Assembly (NCBI GenBank): GCA_963768885.1
Contig: CAVYJN010000007.1
Coordinates: 310,001-374,000 of the forward strand
Source of the DNA: DASRIA01 sp963768885
GTDB taxonomy: Bacteria; Actinomycetota; Thermoleophilia; Solirubrobacterales; JBBDJG01
Direction: 5' to 3'
Length of the DNA: 64,000 bases
Position numbers and translations under genes: made by a program. The notes under the pieces are model-generated. The model did no database searches. It was not told where the DNA came from and saw only the letters and a list, made by a program, of their open reading frames with translations. Below are positions 1 through 9,243 of this stretch, one piece after another. Numbering within the stretch: position 1 is the first letter of the stretch; each line of letters opens with the position of its first letter.

Positions 1-92
1 GGCCGGTCGCCCCGCGGCCACACGTCGAACACGCCGTCGAACTCGTGGAACGGCCTGATCCCGAGGGTCTCGGGTGCCTCGATCGTCGCCAT
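1..92 (-). CDS. Partial CDS, N-terminus of unknown protein (runs off left edge)
   Basis: Only the first 30 codons of a minus-strand gene are inside the window; the protein begins MATIEAPETLGIRPFHEF. A GAGGAGGGG ribosome-binding sequence sits directly upstream of the ATG, so the start is well supported. The visible part has no signal peptide or recognisable motif. It lies 33 bases downstream of the S15 hydrolase gene on the same strand and could be co-transcribed with it. I cannot assign a function from this fragment. Confidence 0.6.
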   Translation of the reverse strand, partial: MATIEAPETLGIRPFHEFDGVFDVWPRGDR

Positions 93-125
93 AACCCCTC
101 CTCGTAGTAGGCGAGGGATGTTAGA

Positions 126-2297
126 TCAGTTGTTGCCGCTGACGCACTTGCCGTGCGCGTTGGCGCCGTTGCGGTTGGTGCCGTACTTCTGGCGGAAACC
201 GGCGTCGCCGAGGAACTGCTGGTCCGCCTTGCAGAACTCGGCGGCGTTCTTGAAGTCCTCACGCACGGGCGGCTGTGGCTCGCGTACCGGGATGCGCAGC
301 TTCACGCCGTTGATCGTGATCGTCGACGCGACCTCGGAGGCCTTGAGGAAAGTGGCGTCGTCCTGGGCCAGCTCGAGCCGGATCTTGTGCCCCGGCTCGA
401 AGCGCCAGCCGTTGCCGTGCAACTCGAACGTCGCGGGGCCGCTCGCGCTCAGCACGCGGTAGGGGCCGCGGTCGACCATCACCTGGGTGCCGTCGGGGAA
501 GACGTCGTAGAGGCGCGCGTTGAGCTGCACGCCGACGCCGGTCGACGCCTGGTAGTCGACGGTCAGCTTCGTCGCACCGATCATCGTCGCGCGCTCGGCC
601 AGTGCGGGCGAGTCGTAGACGGCGACGCCGGGGCCCGCGGGCGTGGTCGTGAAGGGGCAGCGCGACCCGTTGGTGAAGATGTTGATGACCGGGTCGGCCT
701 GGGACGCGTGCGGGTTCGGCTCGGCGTTGTTGGTCGTGGTCTGGGTGCCCGACACGTCGATGCGAAGGCGGTGGGGCGCCAACTGGAAGAAGCTCGGCGC
801 GGTGAAGGTCGCGCCGGGCTCGTTCGCCGGGAACTCGGCGGTGGCGTTCTGCGGGCAGATCTGGAGCGCGGCCGTGACGTCGTAGGCGGGCTGCGGCTCG
901 CTCGCGTTGCCGGGAGGCTGGGCGAAGTGGTCGACGAACGCGTTCAACCGGGTCGTGACCCCGGTGCGGTAGAGGCCCGCCGGGTCGGCGTTCACGTCGC
1001 CGCCGGAATAGTCCGCGAAGGTGCAGACGTGGTGGTCGGCGCCACACAGGTCACCCCACTCCTTGGCCTTGTTCTGCACGAAGTGCTGGTAGTCGCCGAA
1101 GTACTGCTGGATCGGGTAGCCCGGCACCGCCGCCTGGATGCGGTTCGACATCCGCAGCGCCTCGACCGGCGTGAACAGCGGGTCCGTGAGGGTCGCGGCG
1201 TTGAAGATCGGGATCCGGTAGCTCGGGTCCGACGCGATCCGCGCGAACCACTGGTTCTGGTAGTAGGCCGAGCGGTCGCTGATGAACTCGGGCAGGATGT
1301 TCTCGATCGGGTTCTGGCACTGCGGCGCGGTGTCGAACGGCTCGGGCGCGGCCATGCAGATGAAGGCCTCGTCCACGGTCGACGGGAAGGTCGCGCCGAA
1401 CTGGCCGGTGCCGTAGAGGATGTTGTCGATGCTCTGCTTGGGGATCCCGAACGGGTCGGCGGAGTCGGACCCGTCGAATGCCGGCAGGTCGTCGGGATAC
1501 TGCGAGTGGTGGCCGGTGGGGATCAGCGAGTAGACGATGTCCGTCCAGCCGTAGCGCGGGGCAGTCACCGCCAGCTTCATGGCCGCGCCGCCCGGGCTCT
1601 GCCACTTCGGGTCGGTGAGGGCCATCCACGCGAAGCCGCCTCCGTAGGAGCCGCCGGTCGGGACCACCTTCTGCGGGTTCACGTTGAAGAACGGGTCGTC
1701 CGCGAGCAATCCCGCGAGGTACTGGAGGTCGTTGATCTCGAAGCGGCGCGAGTCGAGCTGGGTCTCGCCCGTCGAGCCGCCGCCGCCCGACTGGTTGCGG
1801 AAGCCGCGAGCCGTGTAGGTCACGACCACATAGCCGCGCGAGGCGAACCACGCGTTGTTGTAGTGCCAGCGCTCGCCGGTGCCGAAGTCGGGGGCCTGCC
1901 AGGCGAACTTGTCGCCGGCACAGCAGCCGTGCATGAACACGACGAGCGGGTAGCCGCCGGGCGGCGCGGGCAGCGTCGGCCGCGAGATGTCGACGTCGAG
2001 GGTGACGTAGCCGTCCGCGTCGGCGCCGGGCACGCTCGTCGCGTCCGCGGCCTTTGCCGGAAGCCCCTCGAAGCCGTCGTACTTGGCCGGCACCCGGACG
2101 CCGCGGACGCCCCCCACGTTGGGCGTGCGGCCGAACGTCGGGGCGTTCCCGTCCGTGCAGTGCTCGTACGTGTAGCCGGCCTGGGCCGTGCGCGGCTGGC
2201 ACGCCGTCTTGAGCGCGGCCGGAATCTGCGCATGGGCAGCAGCACCCCATGCGAGCATCACTACGAGAACCCCTGCTGCTGCGAACCAGCGCCTCAC
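126..2297 (-). CDS. Secreted X-Pro dipeptidyl-peptidase (S15)/CocE-type hydrolase
   Basis: The 723-residue product starts with an arginine pair, a hydrophobic stretch and an AHA cleavage site near residue 23, a Sec signal peptide. An alpha/beta-hydrolase core follows: an oxyanion-type FMHGCC segment near residue 121 and the nucleophile elbow GGSYGGG with the serine near residue 217. The C-terminal third fits the beta-sandwich domain of the S15 family. Members cleave X-Pro dipeptides, cocaine-like esters or acyl amides; the substrate here cannot be told. Many cysteines suggest disulfides in an exported enzyme. It is divergent from the PHP gene, with a 59-base shared promoter region. Confidence 0.8.
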   Translation of the reverse strand: MRRWFAAAGVLVVMLAWGAAAHAQIPAALKTACQPRTAQAGYTYEHCTDGNAPTFGRTPNVGGVRGVRVPAKYDGFEGLPAKAADATSVPGADADGYVTLDVDISRPTLPAPPGGYPLVVFMHGCCAGDKFAWQAPDFGTGERWHYNNAWFASRGYVVVTYTARGFRNQSGGGGSTGETQLDSRRFEINDLQYLAGLLADDPFFNVNPQKVVPTGGSYGGGFAWMALTDPKWQSPGGAAMKLAVTAPRYGWTDIVYSLIPTGHHSQYPDDLPAFDGSDSADPFGIPKQSIDNILYGTGQFGATFPSTVDEAFICMAAPEPFDTAPQCQNPIENILPEFISDRSAYYQNQWFARIASDPSYRIPIFNAATLTDPLFTPVEALRMSNRIQAAVPGYPIQQYFGDYQHFVQNKAKEWGDLCGADHHVCTFADYSGGDVNADPAGLYRTGVTTRLNAFVDHFAQPPGNASEPQPAYDVTAALQICPQNATAEFPANEPGATFTAPSFFQLAPHRLRIDVSGTQTTTNNAEPNPHASQADPVINIFTNGSRCPFTTTPAGPGVAVYDSPALAERATMIGATKLTVDYQASTGVGVQLNARLYDVFPDGTQVMVDRGPYRVLSASGPATFELHGNGWRFEPGHKIRLELAQDDATFLKASEVASTITINGVKLRIPVREPQPPVREDFKNAAEFCKADQQFLGDAGFRQKYGTNRNGANAHGKCVSGNN

Positions 2298-2356
2298 TCG
2301 CTGCCGACCCTAGCGCAGCGCTGAACGCACCGTCAACCGCAGTACGCTGGCTGACA

Positions 2357-3430
2357 ATGGCGAACCCTCCCGCCGGTCACGACCTCGCCGGGGTCATCCA
2401 CTGCCACTCGACCTACTCGGACGGGACCGGCACCGTGCCCGAGATCGCGGCCGCGGCGAACCACGCGGGGCTCGACTACCTGCTCCTCACCGACCACGAC
2501 ACGCTCGCGGCGGCCGAGCACGGCGAGGAGGGCTGGTACGGCCCGACGCTCCTGCTGGCCGGGTTCGAGGTGTCGCCGCGCCGCCAGAACCACTATCTCG
2601 CGTTCGGCCTGAGCGAGCCGATCGACCACTCGGAGCTCAGCCCGCGGCAGATCGTCGAGCGCGTCGAGGCCGGCGGCGGCTTCGGCTTTCTTGCGCACCC
2701 GTTCTCGAAGGGATCGGAGCGCTTCAAGCGAGGCGGCGAGGGAATGCCGTGGCGCGACCTCGACGCCGAGGGCTACACGGGCATCGAGCTGTGGAGCTTC
2801 GTGACCGACTCCGCCGAGCGCGTCAACAGCGTGCGCGAGCTGCTGTCCTTCATCGCCGCCCCGGGCCGCTTCATCGACCACCCGCCGCGCCGCAACCTGG
2901 CCGAGTGGGACCGCCTGTGCGCGCGCCGGCGCTGCGTCGCGCTGGGCGGCGTGGACGCGCACCAGGTGGGCATCCGCGTGCGCGGCCGCGTGCCGCTGCG
3001 CCTGATGGCGTACAAGCGCTCGTTCCGGTACCTGCGCACGCATCTGCTCGTGCGCGAGCCGTTGCGTGGGGACCTCGAGGCCGATCGCGCAGCCGTGTTC
3101 GGCGCGCTGGAGAGCGGTCATGCCTACATCGCGATGGACTCGCTGGCACCGGCGCGCGGGTTCCGGTTCTGGGCCGAGGGCGCGGGCGAGCTGGAGATGG
3201 GCGACGAGGGCGTCGCCGGCCCGTGGGCGCTGAACGCTTCCACCCCCCTCCCCGCCCGCATCCGCCTGATGCGCGACGGCGAGGAGGTCGCAACCGCCAC
3301 GGGCGAGCGGCTCGAGCACGCCGTCGACGAGCCGGGCGTCTACCGCGTCGAGGCCTACCGCCACGCCCACGGCCGCGAGCGCACCTGGATCCTCTCGAAC
3401 CCGATCTACCTGCGGGCGCCGATGGGATGA
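2357..3430 (+). CDS. PHP-domain metal-dependent phosphoesterase
   Basis: The product has the PHP superfamily metal-binding pattern: HCHSTYSDGT near residue 15, LTDHDT near residue 45, FLAHPFSKG in the middle, and GGVDAHQVG further on. PHP proteins bind two or three metal ions and hydrolyse phosphate esters; the family includes the histidinol phosphatase and polymerase-associated types, and this stand-alone form has no fixed substrate. I chose the ATG at 2357, not an in-frame ATG at 2249 that would lie inside the divergent S15 gene. A TACGCT box ends 8 bases before this ATG, fitting a leaderless start. The C-terminal 80 residues form a separate beta-rich segment. Confidence 0.8.
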   Translation: MANPPAGHDLAGVIHCHSTYSDGTGTVPEIAAAANHAGLDYLLLTDHDTLAAAEHGEEGWYGPTLLLAGFEVSPRRQNHYLAFGLSEPIDHSELSPRQIVERVEAGGGFGFLAHPFSKGSERFKRGGEGMPWRDLDAEGYTGIELWSFVTDSAERVNSVRELLSFIAAPGRFIDHPPRRNLAEWDRLCARRRCVALGGVDAHQVGIRVRGRVPLRLMAYKRSFRYLRTHLLVREPLRGDLEADRAAVFGALESGHAYIAMDSLAPARGFRFWAEGAGELEMGDEGVAGPWALNASTPLPARIRLMRDGEEVATATGERLEHAVDEPGVYRVEAYRHAHGRERTWILSNPIYLRAPMG

Positions 3431-3438
3431 ACACCAGC

Positions 3439-3453
3439 ACCCCCGGCGGGGGT
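3439..3453. terminator. Hairpin between convergent PHP and trxB genes
   Basis: A six-base-pair stem ACCCCC/GGGGGT with a three-base loop fills most of the 27-base gap between two convergent genes. There is no T-run, so it would be an unusual terminator; its position suggests a shared bidirectional role. Confidence 0.35.
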
Positions 3454-3457
3454 CGGA

Positions 3458-4441
3458 CTACGCCGTCTGCTTCGAGCGCTCGTGCTTCAGGTGCTCGACG
3501 TACTGGTTCGCGGCAAGCGCCGCCGTCGTCGCGTCGCCGACCGCATTGGTGATCTGGCGGATGAACTGGGAGCGAACGTCGCCGGCCGCGAAGATACCCG
3601 GGACCGATGTGCGCATCGCCTGGTCTGTGACGATGTGGCCGGACTCGTCGAGCTCGATCCGCACCGCCAGGTCGGGGTCGAAGATGTCCGAGTGCGGGGT
3701 GAAGCCGACGAACGGGAACACCGCGTTGACGGGCAGGTCCCGGCGCTCGTCGGTCTCGACGTCCCGCAACGTGATGTGGGAGACCTTGCCGTCGTTGCCG
3801 TGGATCTCGTCCACGACGCTGTTCATTACCTCGTCCACCTTCCCGGTGGCGCGCATCTGCTCGACGAGGATCGGCTGCGCGCGGTAAGCGTCGCGCCGGT
3901 GCACCACGTAGACCTTGCGCCCGTAGCGGGTGAGGAAGGTTCCCTCCTCGACGGCGGAGTCGCCGCCGCCGACGACTGCGATGTCCGCACCCTCGAAGAA
4001 GGCGCCGTCGCAGACGGCGCAGTAGGAGACGCCCTTGCCGGCCAGCTCGTTCTCGCCCGGGACGCCGAGCTTGCGCGCGTCGCCGCCCGCCGTGACGATC
4101 ACGGCCGGAGCGCGGAACTCGCGTCCGTCCGAGGTGCGCACGACGCGGTCGTCGCCGTCGAGCGAGATCGACGTGACCTCCACCCCGGTCTCGAACGTCG
4201 CGCCGAACTTCTCCGCGTGCTTCTGGAGCTTGTCCGCGAGGTCGGGGCCCATGATGTGCTCGAAGCCCGGATAGTCCTCGACCTCGGCGGTGTTCCAGAG
4301 CTGGCCGCCGGGGATGCCCTTCTCGAGCACGAGCGTCGGAATCCGCGAGCGCCCCGCGTAGAGAGCGGCCGTCTGGCCCGCGGGGCCGGCCCCCACGATG
4401 ATGATCTCGTAAGCCTGCTGTGTGCCGTTCTCGTTCGCCAA
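3458..4441 (-). CDS. trxB: Thioredoxin-disulfide reductase
   Basis: The NADPH-dependent flavoenzyme that reduces thioredoxin. The FAD-binding GAGPAG motif is at the N-terminus, the redox-active CAVCDG pair in the middle, a GGGDSAVEE nucleotide-binding segment follows, and the C-terminal FAAGDV motif is present. About 327 residues is usual for the low-molecular-weight type. I place the start at TTG 4441 because GGAGG lies about six bases upstream; a GTG at 4459 is also in frame but has a poorly spaced GGAG. No thioredoxin gene is adjacent. An imperfectly AT-rich inverted repeat (4482-4498) lies in the upstream region and may be a regulatory site. Confidence 0.93.
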   Translation of the reverse strand: MANENGTQQAYEIIIVGAGPAGQTAALYAGRSRIPTLVLEKGIPGGQLWNTAEVEDYPGFEHIMGPDLADKLQKHAEKFGATFETGVEVTSISLDGDDRVVRTSDGREFRAPAVIVTAGGDARKLGVPGENELAGKGVSYCAVCDGAFFEGADIAVVGGGDSAVEEGTFLTRYGRKVYVVHRRDAYRAQPILVEQMRATGKVDEVMNSVVDEIHGNDGKVSHITLRDVETDERRDLPVNAVFPFVGFTPHSDIFDPDLAVRIELDESGHIVTDQAMRTSVPGIFAAGDVRSQFIRQITNAVGDATTAALAANQYVEHLKHERSKQTA

Positions 4442-4481
4442 AACGCTCCTCCGCCGCACTTGCTCCCGTGCTGACGCTGTT

Positions 4482-4498
4482 ACTTCATTAAGTGAAGT
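4482..4498. promoter_or_regulatory. Inverted repeat upstream of trxB
   Basis: ACTTCA and TGAAGT arms separated by five bases form a short dyad in an AT-rich patch 40-60 bases upstream of the trxB start. In this GC-rich sequence the patch stands out and is in the right place for a repressor or activator site. No regulator can be named. Confidence 0.35.
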
Positions 4499-4555
4499 GT
4501 AGCGTCGCCCCCTCCTGGAATCCCGGCAAGCTTAGCCGCGCCGGTCCGCGCCCCC

Positions 4556-5773
4556 TCACGCGTGTCCCGGCGAGGGCTCGGGCTCGACCCGCGCGGGCTG
4601 TGGCGGGGAGTCCTCCTCCCGCCAGCGCGCGACCGTCTTGCGCAGCTGGAGGTAGGCGAAGATCCCCGGCGGGATCGGCAGCCAGAACGCGATCACGCGG
4701 TAGGCCAGGATCGACACGAAGACCGTCGAGCTCGGCTCGCCGAACGCGAGGAATGCCGCGATCATCCCCGCGTCGACCGAGCCGACGCCGCCCGGGAAGA
4801 ACGGCAGCAGGTTGGCCGCCATGCCCACGAAGAAGCCCTGGATCAGCACGGCCGTGGGGACGGACTCCCCGAAGGAGTGGAAGCAGGCCCACAGCACGCC
4901 GATGTTGGCCGCCCAGAACCCGATCGCCCCGCTGACCGCGAGCAGCCCGCTGCTCGGGTGCCGCATGAGCGACAGCGCCACGCGCGCGCCGGTCGCGATC
5001 GTCGCCGGGATGCTCGCGACGCGCCGCGCGAGCCGCACCCGCCGGTGCCCCTGCGCCCAACGCGCCACGATCCGCTCGAGGTCGGTGGGTATCAGCGAGA
5101 CACCGAGCAGGATGATCAGCGCCACGCCGGCGAGCGCGGCCGGGACGATCGTCATCCCGACCGGGCTCGGCCCCGGGAATATGCCGACCCGCAGCCCGAC
5201 CCCGCACACCACCAGCGCGACCAGGTAGACGGTGTAGAGCAGCACGAGGAACGCGACCATGCGGCTCGCCGTCTCCCGCGCTCCCATCCCGGCACGGCGC
5301 AGCGCCCAGTAGGTGAGCGCGATGCCCCCGGCGCCGCCGGCCGAGAACAGCCTCGTCGCGGCGAGGCCCGCGAGCGTGATCTGGTACGAGGAGGTCCAGT
5401 CGATGCGGTCGCGCACCTCCGGCGTGACCGAGCGGCCGCCGAGGATGCCGCGGAAGAGGGCGATGTAGGCCGCGAACGACAGCAAGCTGAAGCCCAGCGC
5501 GATCGCGATCCAGACCGGGTCAGCGTCCTCGATCTTGCGCAGCGAGTCCTCGAGGCCCGCGATCTCGGGCAGCACGAAGTAGAGGGCGACGAGGATGACC
5601 GCGACGACGATCGCGGAGGTCGCGAGGCGCTTGCGGTTGAACAGCATCCGCGACTCGACGTCATCGCCCTCCTCGAACCGCCCGTCCTCGGGCTCGAGCG
5701 CGGGCGGCTGTTCTTCCTGCGGCGGCGCGGTGCCCCCGCGTGAGCCGGGATCGCCGGGCCGGAACGCCTTCAC
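4556..5773 (-). CDS. UPF0104 / lysylphosphatidylglycerol synthase-type membrane protein
   Basis: A 405-residue integral membrane protein with a polar N-terminal tail of about 40 residues and then a series of hydrophobic helices; the arrangement and the segment around GRSVTPEVRDRIDWTSSY match the UPF0104 family (flippase-like membrane domain of MprF proteins, without the catalytic domain). It probably handles lipids or lipid-linked sugars, but this is family inference. The GTG start overlaps the TGA stop of the PAP2 gene upstream, which points to translational coupling and a shared role in membrane lipids. Confidence 0.75.
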   Translation of the reverse strand: MKAFRPGDPGSRGGTAPPQEEQPPALEPEDGRFEEGDDVESRMLFNRKRLATSAIVVAVILVALYFVLPEIAGLEDSLRKIEDADPVWIAIALGFSLLSFAAYIALFRGILGGRSVTPEVRDRIDWTSSYQITLAGLAATRLFSAGGAGGIALTYWALRRAGMGARETASRMVAFLVLLYTVYLVALVVCGVGLRVGIFPGPSPVGMTIVPAALAGVALIILLGVSLIPTDLERIVARWAQGHRRVRLARRVASIPATIATGARVALSLMRHPSSGLLAVSGAIGFWAANIGVLWACFHSFGESVPTAVLIQGFFVGMAANLLPFFPGGVGSVDAGMIAAFLAFGEPSSTVFVSILAYRVIAFWLPIPPGIFAYLQLRKTVARWREEDSPPQPARVEPEPSPGHA

Positions 5774-6723
5774 CCCGCCGCCCTTCGCTCCAGCGCGGCG
5801 ACCGAGCGCGCCACCGCGGCGATCGCGGGCGTCGCGCGCGGCGCGCCCGCGCGAATGCCCTCGACCAGCGCCGCCCCGGCGGCGAGGTCGACGACGTAGT
5901 GCTCCCCGAGGTACACGAGCGCGAACCCGAGCGTTCCCGCGTATGCCCAGCCGGCGGCGCCGGCCACGGGGTCCGCCTCGGAGAGCATGTGCGCGGCCAT
6001 CAGGGACGTCGCGAAGTGGAGCGAGGGCATGGCGGCGAGCGGATTCCCGCCCAGGAAGCCGTACAGCGGAGACCACAGGCGGCCCCAGAACTGTTGCCCA
6101 ACTTCCACCATGATGCGTCTCATCCCCTCGATGCGTCCGTGCTCCGCGGCCCACCACGGAGGAGCGGTCGGCACAAGGAAGTATCCGGCGAGCCCGAGGT
6201 CGAACACGGCGCAGATGAGCACTGCCGACCGCGGGAAGCGCTGCGGGTGCTTCCAAAGTATCCATGCCGCGGCGGCGTGAGGCTGGAGGAACCAGGCCCA
6301 ATGGCTGTAGACGAGCGCGTGGTCGAGCGGCGTCGGGCCGGAACCCCGTGCGAGGACGCGCTGGAGGACCGGTGTCGCAGGCCGGCCGAAGAGCGCGCGG
6401 TCGACCGCGATCGGGTAATCGACGCGCGCCCTCTGCTCGAGGCGGCGCGGGTCGTCGTAGGGGACCTCGTGGACGATTATGTATGCCCACATCTGGAGCG
6501 CATATACGGCCGCATCGCGCTTCCTCGACCGCGGCACGGCGACCGCGATGCCGAACGGCGCCGCCACGGCGGCCGCCGTCGCGACGGATGCCGGCAGCCC
6601 CAGGCGCTTGCGCACGAGCGGGAGCGCGATGCCCGCACAGACCGCGCTCCATGCCGCGACGCGCCGTGCGCGGGCGCCACGGGACGGGCGCCGCGAACGA
6701 ACCCTGAAGGTGGGAGCCCTCAC
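5770..6723 (-). CDS. PAP2_3-type membrane phosphatase/inositolphosphotransferase
   Basis: The roughly 317-residue product has several hydrophobic helices and the PAP2 signature blocks AAMPSLHFATS and LGEHYVVDLAAG, whose histidines act in phosphoryl transfer. The spacing and the RARVDYPIAVDRALFG segment resemble the Aur1/inositolphosphotransferase-like branch (PAP2_3) rather than small PgpB-type phosphatases. The start is the GTG at 6723: a TATACT box lies on the minus strand at 6737-6732, eight bases before it, with no ribosome-binding site, consistent with a leaderless mRNA. It is followed without gap by the UPF0104 gene. Confidence 0.78.
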   Translation of the reverse strand: MRAPTFRVRSRRPSRGARARRVAAWSAVCAGIALPLVRKRLGLPASVATAAAVAAPFGIAVAVPRSRKRDAAVYALQMWAYIIVHEVPYDDPRRLEQRARVDYPIAVDRALFGRPATPVLQRVLARGSGPTPLDHALVYSHWAWFLQPHAAAAWILWKHPQRFPRSAVLICAVFDLGLAGYFLVPTAPPWWAAEHGRIEGMRRIMVEVGQQFWGRLWSPLYGFLGGNPLAAMPSLHFATSLMAAHMLSEADPVAGAAGWAYAGTLGFALVYLGEHYVVDLAAGAALVEGIRAGAPRATPAIAAVARSVAALERRAAG

Positions 6724-6731
6724 CGGGCGCG

Positions 6732-6737
6732 AGTATA
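6732..6737 (-). promoter_or_regulatory. -10 box TATACT of the PAP2 gene
   Basis: A perfect-looking TATACT on the minus strand ends eight bases before the GTG start, so transcription would begin close to the start codon. No convincing -35 box is visible. Confidence 0.5.
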
Positions 6738-6788
6738 GATTTGGCCCCGGTGGGCGCCTGGTTCCGCGGCGAGGGGCTGCTCTGGGAC

Positions 6789-8544
6789 CTACGCCGCCTT
6801 CGCGGCCGGCTCGTCGATCGGGCCCGGCATCAGCTGCTCCGCCGCGGGGATCTCGACCCCGACCACCGCCATCCGCCGCTTCAGCGCGCGGTACGCGAAC
6901 CCGTAGATCTCCGACGAGTGGTAGTCGTAGCTGACGAAGTCGCTCGGGTCCTCGGTGCCCGGCGGGACGAACACGCGCGTCGCGACCGGCACCAGCTCCT
7001 CGAGCTTCTCGCGGATCAGGTTGCGGTAGCGCGGCTCCCGCTCGCACGCGTCTGCGAGGAACCGCACCCCGAACGCAATGTGGCGGTGCTCGTCCTGCTC
7101 GACCAGCGAGAACCCCTTGCGGAAGCCGGGATAGATGTCGTGGTCGTCCAGGTACTTGAGGATCGTGTGCTGCCCCGTCATCGCCAGCACGCCCTCGATC
7201 ACGACGTGGTAGGTGACGATGCCCTCGACGAACAGGTCGAGGTCGTCCGGGGTCTCCTGGAGGCGGCGTGCGATCGCGCGCAGGTGATCGTCGAAGACCG
7301 TGCGCCACGCGGGAAGCATCAGCTCCTCCATCTCGGCGAGCCGGGAGCGGATGTCCTCGCCTTCGAGGGCCATGACCTCGGCCATGAAGCGGTCGAAGAA
7401 CGCGGCGTGACGGGCCTCGTCCACGAGCTGGGTCGCGAGGAAGATCTCGACCTCGCCGCTCGGTGCCGCGGTCACGAACGGCGCGAGGTCCGCGGCGACG
7501 CGTTCCTCTCCTATGTAGAAGCTCGACATCGACCACTTCGTGTCGAGCTGGCCGACGGCGGGCGTCGCGAGCCAGTGCTGCTTGTCGACGCTGAAGTCGA
7601 GCTCGTGCGCGCGCCAGTTCTGACGCTCCCAGAGCGCGTAGAGATCCTCGTAGCCCATCAGCTGGCCGCGCTTGCGGCGCTCACCCTCGACGGCGGGATC
7701 GCCCTGACCGGAGGTCGCGCCGTTCAGCCGCGAGCCCCACGTCGCGCGCCGGCCCTGGACCTCGGCCTGGCGGCGCTCGCGCTCGAGCTCGGCGTCGTCG
7801 CGACCCTCGGCGCGCTCGATCCAGCGGCCCACGACGGTCACCGGGTACATCCGGCCCTCGACCTTGACGAGCCCCTGCCGCATCGAATCGTTGGGCATCA
7901 GCTCGCCGCGCACGAGCCGCAGCCAGGTCTCGCGCGACATCCGCACGATCGAGTCCACGCCTCCCTCGGGCTGCGCGCTGCGTGGTGGTGACCGTGCCGT
8001 CCGCGACGTTCAGGAACCAGCGGCCGCCGGCGCCCGTGGCGTCGTCCTCGATCACGTAGGCGAGGGAGAACCTGTGCCCGGCCGTCCATTCCGGGTCGAG
8101 CACGTAGGGCAGCGCGCGATAGAGCAGGTCGGGATCCGGGTCGATGCCGGCCCGGGTCATGTCGCGCATCGTGACGTCCCCGGCGAGCCTGCGCAGCTTG
8201 AGCGCGCGACGGCGCTTGCCGCGGATTCGCATCCGGCCGGCGAGCATCAGCCGCAGGGGGCTCGCGCCCGTCGCCAGCTCGGCGAACGTCAGCGGGTCCG
8301 TGTGCAAAGTGAAGTCGCTCGCCGCGCCGGCTCCGTTGGCCTCCACGACGGTGCCGTGCCCGTCCTCGATCGCGACGTCGTAGGACCCGAGCCCTTCGAG
8401 CTCGAGCCGGTAGTCGAGCCTGCCGCGCACGGGCGCCGCAGCCGCGGGCAGCGCGCTGACGAGCATCCTCCCCGCGAGCTCGGGCTCGCGCTCGGCCATC
8501 CTCAGCAGGGACCGCTGCATGCCGCCGTTGCCGTTACGCGCCAT
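6789..8544 (-). CDS. Tandem SCP2-domain / R2lox-type di-metal oxidase fusion (one frameshift)
   Basis: Two reading frames belong together. The first (from 8544) encodes one SCP2-like lipid-binding domain and the first half of a second; the second half of that domain, beginning DSIVRMSRETWLRLV, continues in the next frame and runs into a ferritin-like oxidase ending at 6789. The break is one extra base near 7970-7980. The oxidase part has every R2lox hallmark with correct spacing: GEExxV (Glu ligand and the crosslinking Val), DEARH, TY with EG five residues on (crosslinking Tyr and Glu ligand), and DEHRH. R2lox proteins carry a Mn/Fe cofactor and bind a long-chain fatty acid. Fusion to lipid-carrier domains suggests lipid oxidation. 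Whether the frameshift is real or a sequence error is unknown. Confidence 0.75.
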
Positions 8545-8553
8545 CGCTCCTCC

Positions 8554-9192
8554 TCATCCGGCCGACTCGAGTATGCGGGCATCGACGGGCGCGTCGCGCA
8601 CGAACGCCTCGGCGTCCTCGCGTGTCCCGACCATCGTCCCCCAGTGCATCGGTACCGCCACCCCGGGGTCGATCCTGCGCGCGGCCTCAGCGGCCTCCGA
8701 AGAGGTCATCACGTAGGTACCGCTGACCGGCAGCAGGGCCACGTCCACCCCGGCAGCTTCGTCCATCTCGGGGATCACGTCGGTGTCGCCGGAATGGTAG
8801 ATCCTGCGTCCGCCGTCACGGATCACGTACCCGACCGATCCCGCATCGCGCGAATGGAACGGCCGGCCCTCGCTGTCGAGCTTGTTGGTGTTGTACGCGG
8901 CCACGGCGAGCACCTCGACGCCGCCCACCTCGACGACGTCGCCCGGCGTCACCGAATGCGTGTTGCCCCGCAGCTGCTCGGTGACCGTCGCCGGGGCGAC
9001 GAACACGGTTCCCTTGCCCGCGAGCTTGAGGACGTCGTCGCGCGAGAAGTGGTCGTAGTGACCGTGGGTGACCAGGATCGCGGCCGCGGGCGGCCCTTCC
9101 GGCGCGCGGTACGGGTCGATGTAGATCCAGCCGGCAGAGGTCCTGATGCGAAATCCCGCGTGCCCCAGCCAGTCGATGTCGTCGAGCGGCAT
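8554..9192 (-). CDS. Metallo-beta-lactamase-fold hydrolase (UPF0173-like)
   Basis: A 212-residue single-domain hydrolase with the THGHYDHF zinc motif near residue 48, an HSGDTD segment (bridging aspartate) and a C-terminal PMHWGT histidine. This compact form without extra domains matches UPF0173-type hydrolases, related to ascorbate-6-phosphate lactonase, whose substrates are mostly unknown. Start taken at ATG 9192; no ribosome-binding site is visible, and an in-frame GTG 15 bases upstream is an alternative. It lies 9 bases downstream of the SCP2/R2lox gene on the same strand, so the two are probably co-transcribed, with this gene transcribed first. Confidence 0.8.
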   Translation of the reverse strand: MPLDDIDWLGHAGFRIRTSAGWIYIDPYRAPEGPPAAAILVTHGHYDHFSRDDVLKLAGKGTVFVAPATVTEQLRGNTHSVTPGDVVEVGGVEVLAVAAYNTNKLDSEGRPFHSRDAGSVGYVIRDGGRRIYHSGDTDVIPEMDEAAGVDVALLPVSGTYVMTSSEAAEAARRIDPGVAVPMHWGTMVGTREDAEAFVRDAPVDARILESAG

Positions 9193-9243
9193 GCACGAAG
9201 TATTCACAGGTAGGTTTCCCGCGCCAACCACCAAGGAGCCCTC

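Noticed and set aside
153..2324. Long plus-strand open frame opposite the S15 hydrolase gene
   Set aside because: It is the antisense shadow of the real gene; the sequence is Arg/Val/Gly-rich with no domain, as expected in very GC-rich DNA.
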